From assembly GCA_034111105.1 (NCBI GenBank), contig JAWUXY010000169.1:1-12335 (forward strand): DNA of 12,335 bases. Reading direction: 5' to 3'. Origin of the DNA: Bermanella sp034111105. Its GTDB lineage: Bacteria > Pseudomonadota > Gammaproteobacteria > Pseudomonadales > Oceanobacteraceae. A program made the position numbers and the translations under genes. This document shows, one piece after another, positions 6,919-12,335 of the stretch. How positions within the stretch are numbered: position 1 is the first letter of the stretch; each line of letters begins with the position of its first letter. Below the pieces are notes generated by a model. It saw only the letters and a list, made by a program, of their open reading frames with translations, was not told where the DNA came from and did no database searches.

Positions 6919-8004
6919 TTATTGCGGCAAGCGTTGACCAAGCGTGGCTTCAAACGTTAAAAATTCACCAGCACGAATCGCCCCTAATTGAATTTTATCC
7001 CCAGGCATAAGGTTCGCAATTTGGCGCATAGTTGCCGTCCCTTTGTTGGCTTCTTGGCCGTTAAAGTGGGTGACAATATCGCCTTTTAATAAGCCTGCGT
7101 CATAGGCTGGGCCATTATCCACAACGCCCACGACGACTTGCCCCTGTAGTTGTTCTGGTAAGCCAAATGCGGTTTTTAACGCAGGCGTTAATTCCTGTGT
7201 TTCAAGGCCTAACCAGCCGCGCACAACATAACCATATTTTAATAAATCTTCCACAACACGCAGAGCGTGATTTAAAGGAATGGCAAAACCAATACCTTGA
7301 TTGCCGCCGGACTTGCTATAAATAGCGGTATTGATACCCACCAGTTTGCCATCGGCGTTCACTAAAGCACCACCTGAATTACCAGGGTTCACCGCTGCGT
7401 CGGTTTGAATAAAATCTTCGTAAGTACTGATGCCCAATTGGTTGCGCCCCGTAGCACTGACAATGCCCATGGTAACGGTTTGGCCCACACCAAACGGATT
7501 GCCAATGGCCAAGCTGATGTCACCTACTTGTAAGGTGTTATCAGATGCAAAATCGATAACGGGTACATTTTCTAAATCAATTTTAAGTAAGGCGATGTCG
7601 GTTTCGTTGTCACGGCCAATAACCGCCGCGTTTGCTGTGCGGCCGTCTTGTAAGGCAATGAGAATTTCATCGGCGCCTTCAATGACGTGATAATTGGTAA
7701 TGATCAAACCTTGATTTGCGATTACAACACCGGACCCCAGACTGTTTTGAATCCGGCTTTTAGGTACTGGGGCACGATCAAAAAAACGGCGAAAGAACGG
7801 ATCATTTAATAAAGGGTGCACTTGCTGGCGCACGGTTTTACTGGTGTAAATGTTCACAACGGCAGGTGCCGCTAAATTAACCGCAGGTGCGTACGATTTA
7901 ATCGGGTCGGCGGTCTGATTTGGTTTCGGAATAAAGTGCAGCGCAAGGCTCGCAATAACAAGCCCCATTAAAATTGACCAAGATAAAAAACCAGGCTTTT
8001 GCAT
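6919..8004 (-). CDS. DegS/AlgW-like membrane-anchored serine endoprotease (trypsin plus one PDZ)
   Basis: The 361-residue product matches DegS/AlgW site-1 proteases, which sense misfolded outer-membrane proteins and cut the anti-sigma factor (RseA or MucA) to start the envelope stress response. The chosen start gives an N-terminal membrane anchor (about 7-25) with no cleavage site, then a trypsin-like domain with H106 in TNYHVIEG, D136 in NETDIALL and S210 in NPGNSGGA, and a single PDZ domain (about 265-355). DegP and DegQ have two PDZ domains and a signal peptide, so DegS/AlgW is preferred. The frame is open to 8130, but that would put 42 non-conserved residues ahead of the anchor and overlap the divergent gene. 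The anti-sigma factor partner is not in the window. AlgW is reported next to a similar gene in pseudomonads, as far as I recall. Confidence 0.9.
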   Translation of the reverse strand: MQKPGFLSWSILMGLVIASLALHFIPKPNQTADPIKSYAPAVNLAAPAVVNIYTSKTVRQQVHPLLNDPFFRRFFDRAPVPKSRIQNSLGSGVVIANQGLIITNYHVIEGADEILIALQDGRTANAAVIGRDNETDIALLKIDLENVPVIDFASDNTLQVGDISLAIGNPFGVGQTVTMGIVSATGRNQLGISTYEDFIQTDAAVNPGNSGGALVNADGKLVGINTAIYSKSGGNQGIGFAIPLNHALRVVEDLLKYGYVVRGWLGLETQELTPALKTAFGLPEQLQGQVVVGVVDNGPAYDAGLLKGDIVTHFNGQEANKGTATMRQIANLMPGDKIQLGAIRAGEFLTFEATLGQRLPQ

Positions 8005-8057
8005 CTGAGCACCAAATCTTCGAGAATGGGGCAAGTTTACGCAAATGAGTGTGGGAT

Positions 8058-8813
8058 ATGAAGCTAAACACGTTGGTGAGTTATTTAAATCGTGAACTGC
8101 AAATAGATCAGTATCGCGATTACTGTCCAAATGGTTTGCAGGTGGAAGGCAATAGCGAGGTTAAACGCATCGTAACCGGCGTCACCGCTTGCCAAGATCT
8201 CATCGATGCAGCTGTGGCTTATAACGCCGATGCGATTTTGGTTCATCATGGTTACTTTTGGAAAGGTGAGCCAGAAGCCATAGTCGGCATTAAAAAACAG
8301 CGTATTCAAACGCTTTTACAGCACGATATTAGCTTACTTGCTTATCACTTGCCCTTAGATGGCCACCCTGTTTTAGGAAACAATGTGCAGCTTGCACAGA
8401 TGCTCGATTTTGAAATAACGGGCCCAATAGACCCTAACGATAAGCGCGTGCCCGGTAATGTAGGGCGGTTGTTGCGTCCCATGCGAGCAGGTGAATTAAG
8501 CGAACACATCGCGCTGCGATTAAACCGCATGCCACAGCATATCGGCGAAGAAGACGATATTATTGAAACCATTGCATGGTGCACAGGCGGCGCACAAAGC
8601 TATATGCAATATGCCATTAATCAAGGCATTGATGCGTATTTAACGGGCGAAATAAACGAACCCAGTGTGCACAATGCCCGTGAATCCGGTACGCATTTCT
8701 ACGCCGCAGGCCATCATGCAACCGAACGTTATGGTGCAAAAGCGCTGGGCGAGCACCTAGCACAAGAGTTCTCATTGAATGTGGAATTTATTGATATCGA
8801 CAATCCCGTGTAA
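8058..8813 (+). CDS. Nif3-like (YbgI-type) dinuclear metal-centre protein
   Basis: This 251-residue protein belongs to the Nif3/DUF34 family, of toroidal hexamers with a dinuclear metal centre per subunit. The biological role is unsettled; GTP cyclohydrolase I type 2 is a common but doubtful label. Metal ligands expected from E. coli YbgI are all present: H63 and H64 in LVHHGYFWKGE, D101 in YHLPLDGH (with H97), and H219 and E223 in AAGHHATERYG. The length equals the short, single-module form (E. coli 247). ATG 8058 gives the typical MKLNTLVSYLN start; an in-frame GTG at 8049 would add three residues. It is transcribed divergently from the DegS-like gene across only 53 bp. Confidence 0.88.
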   Translation: MKLNTLVSYLNRELQIDQYRDYCPNGLQVEGNSEVKRIVTGVTACQDLIDAAVAYNADAILVHHGYFWKGEPEAIVGIKKQRIQTLLQHDISLLAYHLPLDGHPVLGNNVQLAQMLDFEITGPIDPNDKRVPGNVGRLLRPMRAGELSEHIALRLNRMPQHIGEEDDIIETIAWCTGGAQSYMQYAINQGIDAYLTGEINEPSVHNARESGTHFYAAGHHATERYGAKALGEHLAQEFSLNVEFIDIDNPV

Positions 8814-8883
8814 TGGGTTCTAAATGCTGGGTCGATTTACGCCCCGATTTTTGTTTACGATTTATTCATAGAAAGATAACAAC

Positions 8884-9699
8884 ATGACCGATACGCGCCG
8901 CGTTTTATTAGAAGTTAGCAACCAAATTGCTTATGTGAGCCTTAACCGTCCTGAAAAACACAACGGTTTAGATAAACAAATGTTCCTTGAGTTGGTGCAA
9001 ACCGCTAAAACCATTCGTAAGGATCGCACCATTCGCTGTGTGATTTTAAAAGGCGAAGGGCCAAGCTTTTGCTCTGGTTTAGACTTCGCAGCCGTGTCGA
9101 AAACCCCCACTATGATTCCAACGTTCTTTGCTAAGTTACCTTGGGGCAAAGACAACATGTTTCAGCGTGTGGCCCATGTTTGGCGTGACTTGCCGGTGCC
9201 TGTGATTGCTGCGGTTCATGGAAATTGCTTTGGGGGCGGTATGCAGATTATTTTGTGTTGTGATTACCGCATCGCTACGCCTGATGCCAACCTGTCGATT
9301 TTAGAAATGAAATGGGGGTTGATTCCGGATATGAGCGCCATGGTGACGTTATCTCGTTTAACTCGAGTCGACATTGCACAAGAACTCACCATGACAGGTC
9401 GTTTTTTCAGCGGTCTAGAAGGCGCCGAATACGGCTTGATTAGTAAAGTCAGCTCAGACCCATTGGCGCAAGCCCAAGCGCTGGCTGAGGTGATTTGTAA
9501 AAAAAGCCCAGACGCCATCGCCGCGACCAAGTACTTGTTCAAAAAAACATGGAAAAAAGACACCCGTGGCGCGCTGTTGTGGGAGCGAATTACCCAGTTA
9601 CGCTTACTAGGACGTAAGAATCAGCGCATCGCCATGGCCAATGGCTTAGCGAAAGAGACAGCCCCAAAACCTTTCAACGACCGTACGTCATTTAAATAA
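8884..9699 (+). CDS. Crotonase/enoyl-CoA hydratase-isomerase family protein
   Basis: The 271-residue protein has the crotonase fold that acts on CoA thioesters. Motifs include SLNRPEKHNGLD (19-30), the first oxyanion-hole strand SFCSGLDF (61-68) and HGNCFGGGMQIILCCDYRIA (112-131). Compared with hydratases, the first catalytic glutamate position (about 121) is Gln, while E141 in ILEMKWG corresponds to the second glutamate. D149 in GLIPDM lies where dienoyl-CoA isomerases have an active-site aspartate. The protein is therefore unlikely to be a plain enoyl-CoA hydratase and may be an isomerase or a divergent crotonase. It lies 70 bp after the Nif3-like gene and upstream of the acyl-CoA dehydrogenases, which suggests a part in acyl-CoA metabolism. 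A terminator-like hairpin follows. Confidence 0.82.
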   Translation: MTDTRRVLLEVSNQIAYVSLNRPEKHNGLDKQMFLELVQTAKTIRKDRTIRCVILKGEGPSFCSGLDFAAVSKTPTMIPTFFAKLPWGKDNMFQRVAHVWRDLPVPVIAAVHGNCFGGGMQIILCCDYRIATPDANLSILEMKWGLIPDMSAMVTLSRLTRVDIAQELTMTGRFFSGLEGAEYGLISKVSSDPLAQAQALAEVICKKSPDAIAATKYLFKKTWKKDTRGALLWERITQLRLLGRKNQRIAMANGLAKETAPKPFNDRTSFK

Positions 9700-9761
9700 T
9701 CAATTAAGCAGCGGTTGTTAATTGATAAATATTTTCAAGCAATGAACAGATGCGAAGTGAG

Positions 9762-9786
9762 AAGGGGGATGAGAACCCCCCTTTAT
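9762..9786 (+). terminator. Terminator-like hairpin after the crotonase gene
   Basis: AAGGGGG (9762-9768) pairs with CCCCCTT (9777-9783) around an 8-base loop, followed by a short TAT. The GC stem is strong but the T-run is short, so termination may be partial. Confidence 0.6.
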
Positions 9787-9869
9787 AAGCTCTTGGCGCT
9801 GCGCCAGTTAGACGATCACATATTTTTCGAGGTAAATGGATCTATTTTGCTTCTCTATGCGTAAAAACA

Positions 9870-9887
9870 TTCAAACGCTTGTTTGAT
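9870..9887. promoter_or_regulatory. PsrA-type operator, distal site
   Basis: TCAAAC-GCTT-GTTTGA is a perfect inverted repeat apart from its 4-base centre. It fits the consensus known for PsrA, a TetR-family repressor released by long-chain fatty acids: (G/C)AAAC-N2-4-GTTT(G/C). The 17 bases 9870-9886 match 9994-10010 at 16 positions. It lies 124 bp upstream of that copy. That this is a PsrA site is inferred from the pattern; the regulator gene is not in the window. Confidence 0.65.
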
Positions 9888-9965
9888 GGACCCTTTGCGC
9901 CCTTGACGCCTTGGAAATCAGACTATACTTGACCAATATTTGAGCGATAAGGCGCAGGCAAAGTC

Positions 9966-9994
9966 TTGACAAGTTTCACTTGCAAACGTATGTT
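9966..9994 (+). promoter_or_regulatory. Sigma70 promoter of the acyl-CoA dehydrogenase gene
   Basis: A perfect -35 box TTGACA (9966-9971) is followed, after an optimal 17-bp spacer, by TATGTT (9989-9994), a 4/6 match to the -10 box. Transcription would start near 10001 and give a leader of about 140 bases. The two proximal PsrA-type operators cover the -10 box and start point, the expected arrangement for repression. Confidence 0.6.
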
Positions 9995-9996
9995 TC
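9983..9996. promoter_or_regulatory. PsrA-type operator, middle site over the -10 box
   Basis: CAAAC-GTAT-GTTTC fits the consensus (G/C)AAAC-N4-GTTT(G/C), although its outer bases do not pair as in the other two sites. It shares its last base with the next site, and the two centres are 13 bp apart, so two dimers could bind side by side. It contains the predicted -10 hexamer. Confidence 0.5.
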
Positions 9997-10011
9997 AAAC
10001 ACTTGTTTGAA
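9994..10011. promoter_or_regulatory. PsrA-type operator, proximal site over the start point
   Basis: TTCAAAC-ACTT-GTTTGAA is an 18-base site with perfect 7-base arms. It matches the PsrA consensus and covers the predicted transcription start, directly downstream of the -10 box. Confidence 0.68.
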
Positions 10012-10071
10012 GTTTATGTCGCATCAGGCCATTTTCACTTACCTAGGCGCTGGTCGACAAATGAGAGATAG

Positions 10072-10090
10072 GCCCAGTTTTTGGGCTTTT
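10072..10090 (+). terminator. Small terminator-like hairpin in the 5' leader
   Basis: GCCCA (10072-10076) pairs with TGGGC (10082-10086) around GTTTT and is followed at once by TTTT. The stem is short (5 bp). It lies about 70 bases into the predicted leader and 50 bases before the start codon, so it could act as an attenuator, or it may be incidental. Confidence 0.4.
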
Positions 10091-10103
10091 AATGAACAAC
10101 TAA

Positions 10104-10120
10104 TGGCTCTTGAAGAGCCA
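10104..10120 (+). promoter_or_regulatory. Perfect hairpin just upstream of the dehydrogenase ribosome site
   Basis: TGGCTCT (10104-10110) pairs perfectly with AGAGCCA (10114-10120) around a TGA loop. No T-run follows. It ends 10 bases before the AGAGG ribosome site at 10131-10135. A 5' leader hairpin in this position could stabilise the mRNA or influence translation; this is inference from the structure. Confidence 0.4.
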
Positions 10121-10140
10121 AAGTAGGCCAAGAGGTTACC

Positions 10141-11946
10141 ATGCCAGAATATAAAGCTCCCCTACGTGACATCAAATTCGTAATGGACGAAGTGTTAGAT
10201 ATGCCAGGCCATTACGCCAGCTTGTCTGCTTTCGCCGACGTTGCTACTCCAGATATGGTCGATGCGATCCTAGCTGAAGGTTCTAAATTTTGTGAAAACG
10301 TGATCGCTCCTCTTAACCGTGTTGGCGACACTGAAGGTTGTACTCGTCATGACGACGGTTCTGTTACAACACCAACTGGCTTTAAAGAAGCTTACAAGCA
10401 GTTTGTTGAAGGCGGTTGGCCTTCAATGGCGCACGACGAAGAAGTCGGCGGCCAAGGTCTTCCTGAGTCTCTAGGCACTGTAATGTCTGAGATGGTGGGT
10501 ACGGCTAACTGGTCTTGGGGCATGTACCCAGGTCTTTCTCACGGTGCAATGAACACCCTTTCTACTTGGGGTACTGCTGAGCAAAAAGAAACCTACCTTA
10601 CTAAACTAGTAAGCGGCGAATGGACCGGTACCATGTGTCTAACGGAACCTCATTGTGGTTCTGACGTAGGTATTCTTAAGTCTAAAGCTGAGCCAAATGC
10701 AGACGGTTCTTACTCTATTTCTGGTACTAAAATATTTATCTCTGCTGGTGAGCACGACATGTCAGGCAACATCATTCATGTTGTTCTAGCTCGTCTACCA
10801 GGTGCACCTGAAGGTACTAAAGGTATCTCTTTGTTCATCGTGCCTAAGTTCAACGTGTCTGAAGACGGCTCTGTTGCTGACCGTAACGGCGTGATCTGTG
10901 GTTCTATCGAACACAAAATGGGTATCCATGGTAACTCTACTTGTGTAATGAACTTCGACAGCGCTAAAGGTTTCCTAATCGGACCTGAAAACAAAGGCCT
11001 AAACTGCATGTTCACTTTCATGAACACGGCACGTATCGGTACTGCACTTCAAGGTGTGACTTCTTGTGAAGGTTCTTTCCAAGGCGCGCTTGCTTACGCG
11101 AAAGACCGTCTAGCCATGCGTTCACTTACGGGTACTAAGAACCCTGAAGGTCCTGCTGACCCAATCATTGTTCACCCAGACGTTCGTAAAATGCTTCTAA
11201 CTCAAAAAGCATTCGCAGAAGCGGGTCGTGCACTTGTTTACATGACGGCACTACAAAACGACATCGTACATAAAGGCGAAACTGAAGAAGATCGTAAAGC
11301 GGCTGATGAGCTTCTAGGTCTATTGACTCCAATCGCAAAAGCATTCCTAACGGAAGCGGGTTGTGAGTCTGCGAACCTTGGTGTTCAGGTATTCGGTGGC
11401 CACGGTTTCATCGCAGAGTGGGGCATGGAGCAACTAGTACGTGACGCGAAGATCGCTACGATCTACGAAGGCACAACGGGTATCCAAGCACTTGATCTTC
11501 TAGGTCGTAAAGTTCTGATGACTCAAGGTCAATCTTTGAAGAACTTTACTAAAATGATCCACACTTTCTGTAAAGAAGAAGCGGATAACGAAGAACTAGC
11601 ACCATTTGTAGCTCAACTAACCGAGCTAAACAAAGAATGGGGCGACCTAACCATGAAGATTGGTATGTCTGCTATGAAGAACCGTGACGAAGTTGGTTCT
11701 GCATCGGTTGATTACCTAATGTACTCAGGTTACGTAACGCTTGCTTACTTATGGGCTAAAATGGCGAAAGCGGCGCAAGTTTCTTTGGCAGCTGGCACCA
11801 CAGAAGAAGACTTCTATAAAGCTAAGCTAACGACTGCACGTTTCTACTTTGCTCGCATCTTGCCTCGTACTAAAGGCCACGCTGCGACAATGGTTGCTGG
11901 TGCAGAGACGTTGATGGATCTAGATGTTGAACACTTCGCGTTCTAA
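10141..11946 (+). CDS. Acyl-CoA dehydrogenase, long (about 600-residue) form
   Basis: Acyl-CoA dehydrogenases use FAD to form the 2,3 double bond of acyl-CoA, the first step of beta-oxidation, passing electrons to ETF. The 601-residue protein has an N-terminal extension (about 1-40), the N-terminal helical domain, the FAD-binding middle region with MCLTEPHCGSDVG (165-177) and GTKIFISAGEHD (195-206), and the C-terminal helical domain with VFGGHGFIAEWGMEQLVRDAKIATIYEGTTGIQ, where E443 is the likely catalytic base. An extra C-terminal domain (about 470-600) marks the long subfamily, which includes FadE-like and DmdC enzymes, so the substrate is uncertain. AGAGG lies 5 bases before the ATG. Codon use differs sharply from neighbours: CTA/CTT for Leu, TCT for Ser, GGT for Gly and C-ending AAC/GAC/TTC/TAC dominate, a mark of high expression. 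PsrA-type sites upstream suggest induction by fatty acids. Confidence 0.92.
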   Translation: MPEYKAPLRDIKFVMDEVLDMPGHYASLSAFADVATPDMVDAILAEGSKFCENVIAPLNRVGDTEGCTRHDDGSVTTPTGFKEAYKQFVEGGWPSMAHDEEVGGQGLPESLGTVMSEMVGTANWSWGMYPGLSHGAMNTLSTWGTAEQKETYLTKLVSGEWTGTMCLTEPHCGSDVGILKSKAEPNADGSYSISGTKIFISAGEHDMSGNIIHVVLARLPGAPEGTKGISLFIVPKFNVSEDGSVADRNGVICGSIEHKMGIHGNSTCVMNFDSAKGFLIGPENKGLNCMFTFMNTARIGTALQGVTSCEGSFQGALAYAKDRLAMRSLTGTKNPEGPADPIIVHPDVRKMLLTQKAFAEAGRALVYMTALQNDIVHKGETEEDRKAADELLGLLTPIAKAFLTEAGCESANLGVQVFGGHGFIAEWGMEQLVRDAKIATIYEGTTGIQALDLLGRKVLMTQGQSLKNFTKMIHTFCKEEADNEELAPFVAQLTELNKEWGDLTMKIGMSAMKNRDEVGSASVDYLMYSGYVTLAYLWAKMAKAAQVSLAAGTTEEDFYKAKLTTARFYFARILPRTKGHAATMVAGAETLMDLDVEHFAF

Positions 11947-11995
11947 TCTGCTCCCTAAATTGGCGCACTATGCCTCAACTTAGGGCGTAAAGATC

Positions 11996-12037
11996 AAACA
12001 AAAAGCCGTAACCTGAATTGGTTACGGCTTTTTGTTT
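11996..12037. terminator. Strong, probably bidirectional intrinsic terminator
   Basis: AAAAGCCGTAACC (12001-12013) pairs perfectly with GGTTACGGCTTTT (12020-12032) around TGAATT. The pairing can extend outward through AAACA/TGTTT to 18 bp (11996-12037). T-rich DNA follows on + and A-rich DNA precedes, so it could work on both strands. It separates the two dehydrogenase genes into different transcripts. Confidence 0.9.
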
Positions 12038-12077
12038 TTCTGGCTTTGACTGCGTACAAAAAATTAAGCTGATTTAA

Positions 12078-12107
12078 CGACGAAAACCGACGAAAACCGA
12101 CGAAAAC
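12078..12107. repeat. Three exact 10-bp tandem repeats (CGACGAAAAC)
   Basis: The unit CGACGAAAAC occurs three times without a mismatch. Each unit carries an AAAA tract, and further A-tracts follow at 12111-12114 and 12123-12127, all spaced near 10 bp, one helical turn. Such phased A-tracts bend DNA. The repeat lies about 115-145 bp before the second dehydrogenase gene and could be a curved upstream element; a microsatellite-like slippage product is the plain alternative. Confidence 0.8.
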
Positions 12108-12179
12108 GCTAAAACAGCCATCAAAAACGGGTAAACGTTCGCTGATTGTATTAATATACGCCCCGCGAAAATAAGGTCA

Positions 12180-12201
12180 GGCGGCGATTTAATGAGCTGC
12201 C
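12180..12201 (+). promoter_or_regulatory. Possible leader hairpin before the second dehydrogenase gene
   Basis: GGCGGC (12180-12185) can pair with GCTGCC (12196-12201), with one G-U pair and a 10-base loop. It ends 9 bases before the GAGGA ribosome site at 12211-12215. AT-rich DNA at 12147-12158 (TGTATTAATATA) may hold the promoter, but I cannot fix a -35 box. Confidence 0.3.
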
Positions 12202-12221
12202 GATAGTAATGAGGAATTAAA

Positions 12222-12335
12222 ATGCCTGAATATAACGCTCCATTGCGCGACATGCGCTTCTTGCTTAACGAAGTATTCGATGCTCCTAAAATGTGGTCTG
12301 AAAACCCACGTTTAGCCGAAGTAGTTGATCCAGAT
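12222..12335 (+). CDS. Acyl-CoA dehydrogenase paralogue, 5' part only
   Basis: Only the first 38 codons are present, open to the window edge. The product begins MPEYNAPLRDMRFLLNEVFD and is identical to the upstream 601-residue dehydrogenase at 18 of 38 aligned positions with no gap, starting with the same MPEY-APLRD. It is therefore almost certainly a second long-form acyl-CoA dehydrogenase in tandem. GAGGA lies 6 bases before the ATG. The strong terminator between the genes and the separate upstream region suggest independent control, and no PsrA-type palindrome is visible before this copy. The gene is cut by the window end, not broken. Confidence 0.85.
   Translation, partial: MPEYNAPLRDMRFLLNEVFDAPKMWSENPRLAEVVDPD

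Larger units (their letters stand above)
9700..10140. other. 441-bp intergenic regulatory region before the acyl-CoA dehydrogenase gene
   Basis: I find no gene here on either strand. The stretch holds, in order, a terminator-like hairpin (9762-9786), a TGGCGC-T-GCGCCA palindrome (9794-9806), a PsrA-type palindrome (9871-9886), a possible upstream promoter (TTGACG 9903-9908 with TATACT 9924-9929, but only a 15-bp spacer), a good sigma70 promoter (9966-9994), two overlapping PsrA-type sites (9983-10009) and two hairpins (10072-10090 and 10104-10120). It is much longer than the other gaps in the window and appears devoted to control of the following gene. Confidence 0.7.

Noticed and set aside
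8049..8057. GTG start for the Nif3-like gene
   Set aside because: ATG 8058 gives the family-typical MKLNTLVSYLN start and metal ligands at the same numbers as E. coli YbgI (63, 64, 101); the GTG adds only three residues.
8005..8130. Longer N-terminus of the DegS-like protease
   Set aside because: It would overlap the divergent Nif3-like gene and put 42 hydrophilic residues before a membrane anchor that normally sits at the very N-terminus.
8820..8860. Possible terminator between the Nif3-like and crotonase genes
   Set aside because: GGG and CCC near 8829-8853 can pair for only about 3 bp before the T-run; too weak to call.
9790..9815. tRNA-like fragment around TGGCGCTGCGCCAGTTAGAC
   Set aside because: It faintly resembles a tRNA arm, but no acceptor stem, anticodon arm or T-loop can be found on either strand.
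12078..12107. CRISPR-like repeat
   Set aside because: The units are 10 bp with no spacers and no cas genes nearby; it is a simple tandem repeat.

Overview
The window reads as chromosomal DNA of a marine-type gammaproteobacterium, probably from the Oceanospirillales/Pseudomonadales side. This is inferred from gene content (LapG/LapD adhesin control, PCu(A)C, DUF2333, a DegS/AlgW-type protease beside a Nif3-like gene, ChaC, about 600-residue acyl-CoA dehydrogenases with PsrA-like operators), moderate GC content and TTA/TTG-rich codon use. No phage, insertion sequence, CRISPR array, rRNA or complete tRNA is visible. Most of the window is ordinary core genome; the least routine part is the regulatory DNA around the two acyl-CoA dehydrogenase genes at the right end.

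Left part (1-4390). A lapG-lapD pair encodes the periplasmic adhesin protease and its c-di-GMP-reading inner-membrane inhibitor. After a short gap with a promoter-like extended -10 box comes a two-gene unit: a periplasmic copper chaperone (PCu(A)C) with a His-rich tail and a membrane-anchored DUF2333 protein. A clear intrinsic terminator ends this block.

Middle (4390-8880). A small unknown protein of 96 residues is followed by rsuA (16S rRNA pseudouridine synthase), an atypical ZIP-family metal transporter and a ChaC-like glutathione gamma-glutamylcyclotransferase, all on +. A DegS/AlgW-like envelope-stress protease lies on the - strand, convergent with chaC and divergent from a Nif3/YbgI-type dinuclear metal protein.

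Right part (8880-12335). A crotonase-fold protein is followed by a 441-bp non-coding stretch. That stretch holds a terminator-like hairpin, three PsrA-type palindromes (CAAAC-N4-GTTTG/C), a good sigma70 promoter overlapped by two of them, and two hairpins in the predicted 5' leader. It leads into a 601-residue acyl-CoA dehydrogenase whose codon use is far more biased than its neighbours', as expected for a very highly expressed gene. A perfect terminator and a 10-bp-phased A-tract repeat separate it from a second, related acyl-CoA dehydrogenase cut by the window edge. The likely theme is fatty-acid-responsive beta-oxidation, with DMSP-type acyl-CoA metabolism (DmdC-like) as an alternative for the dehydrogenases.
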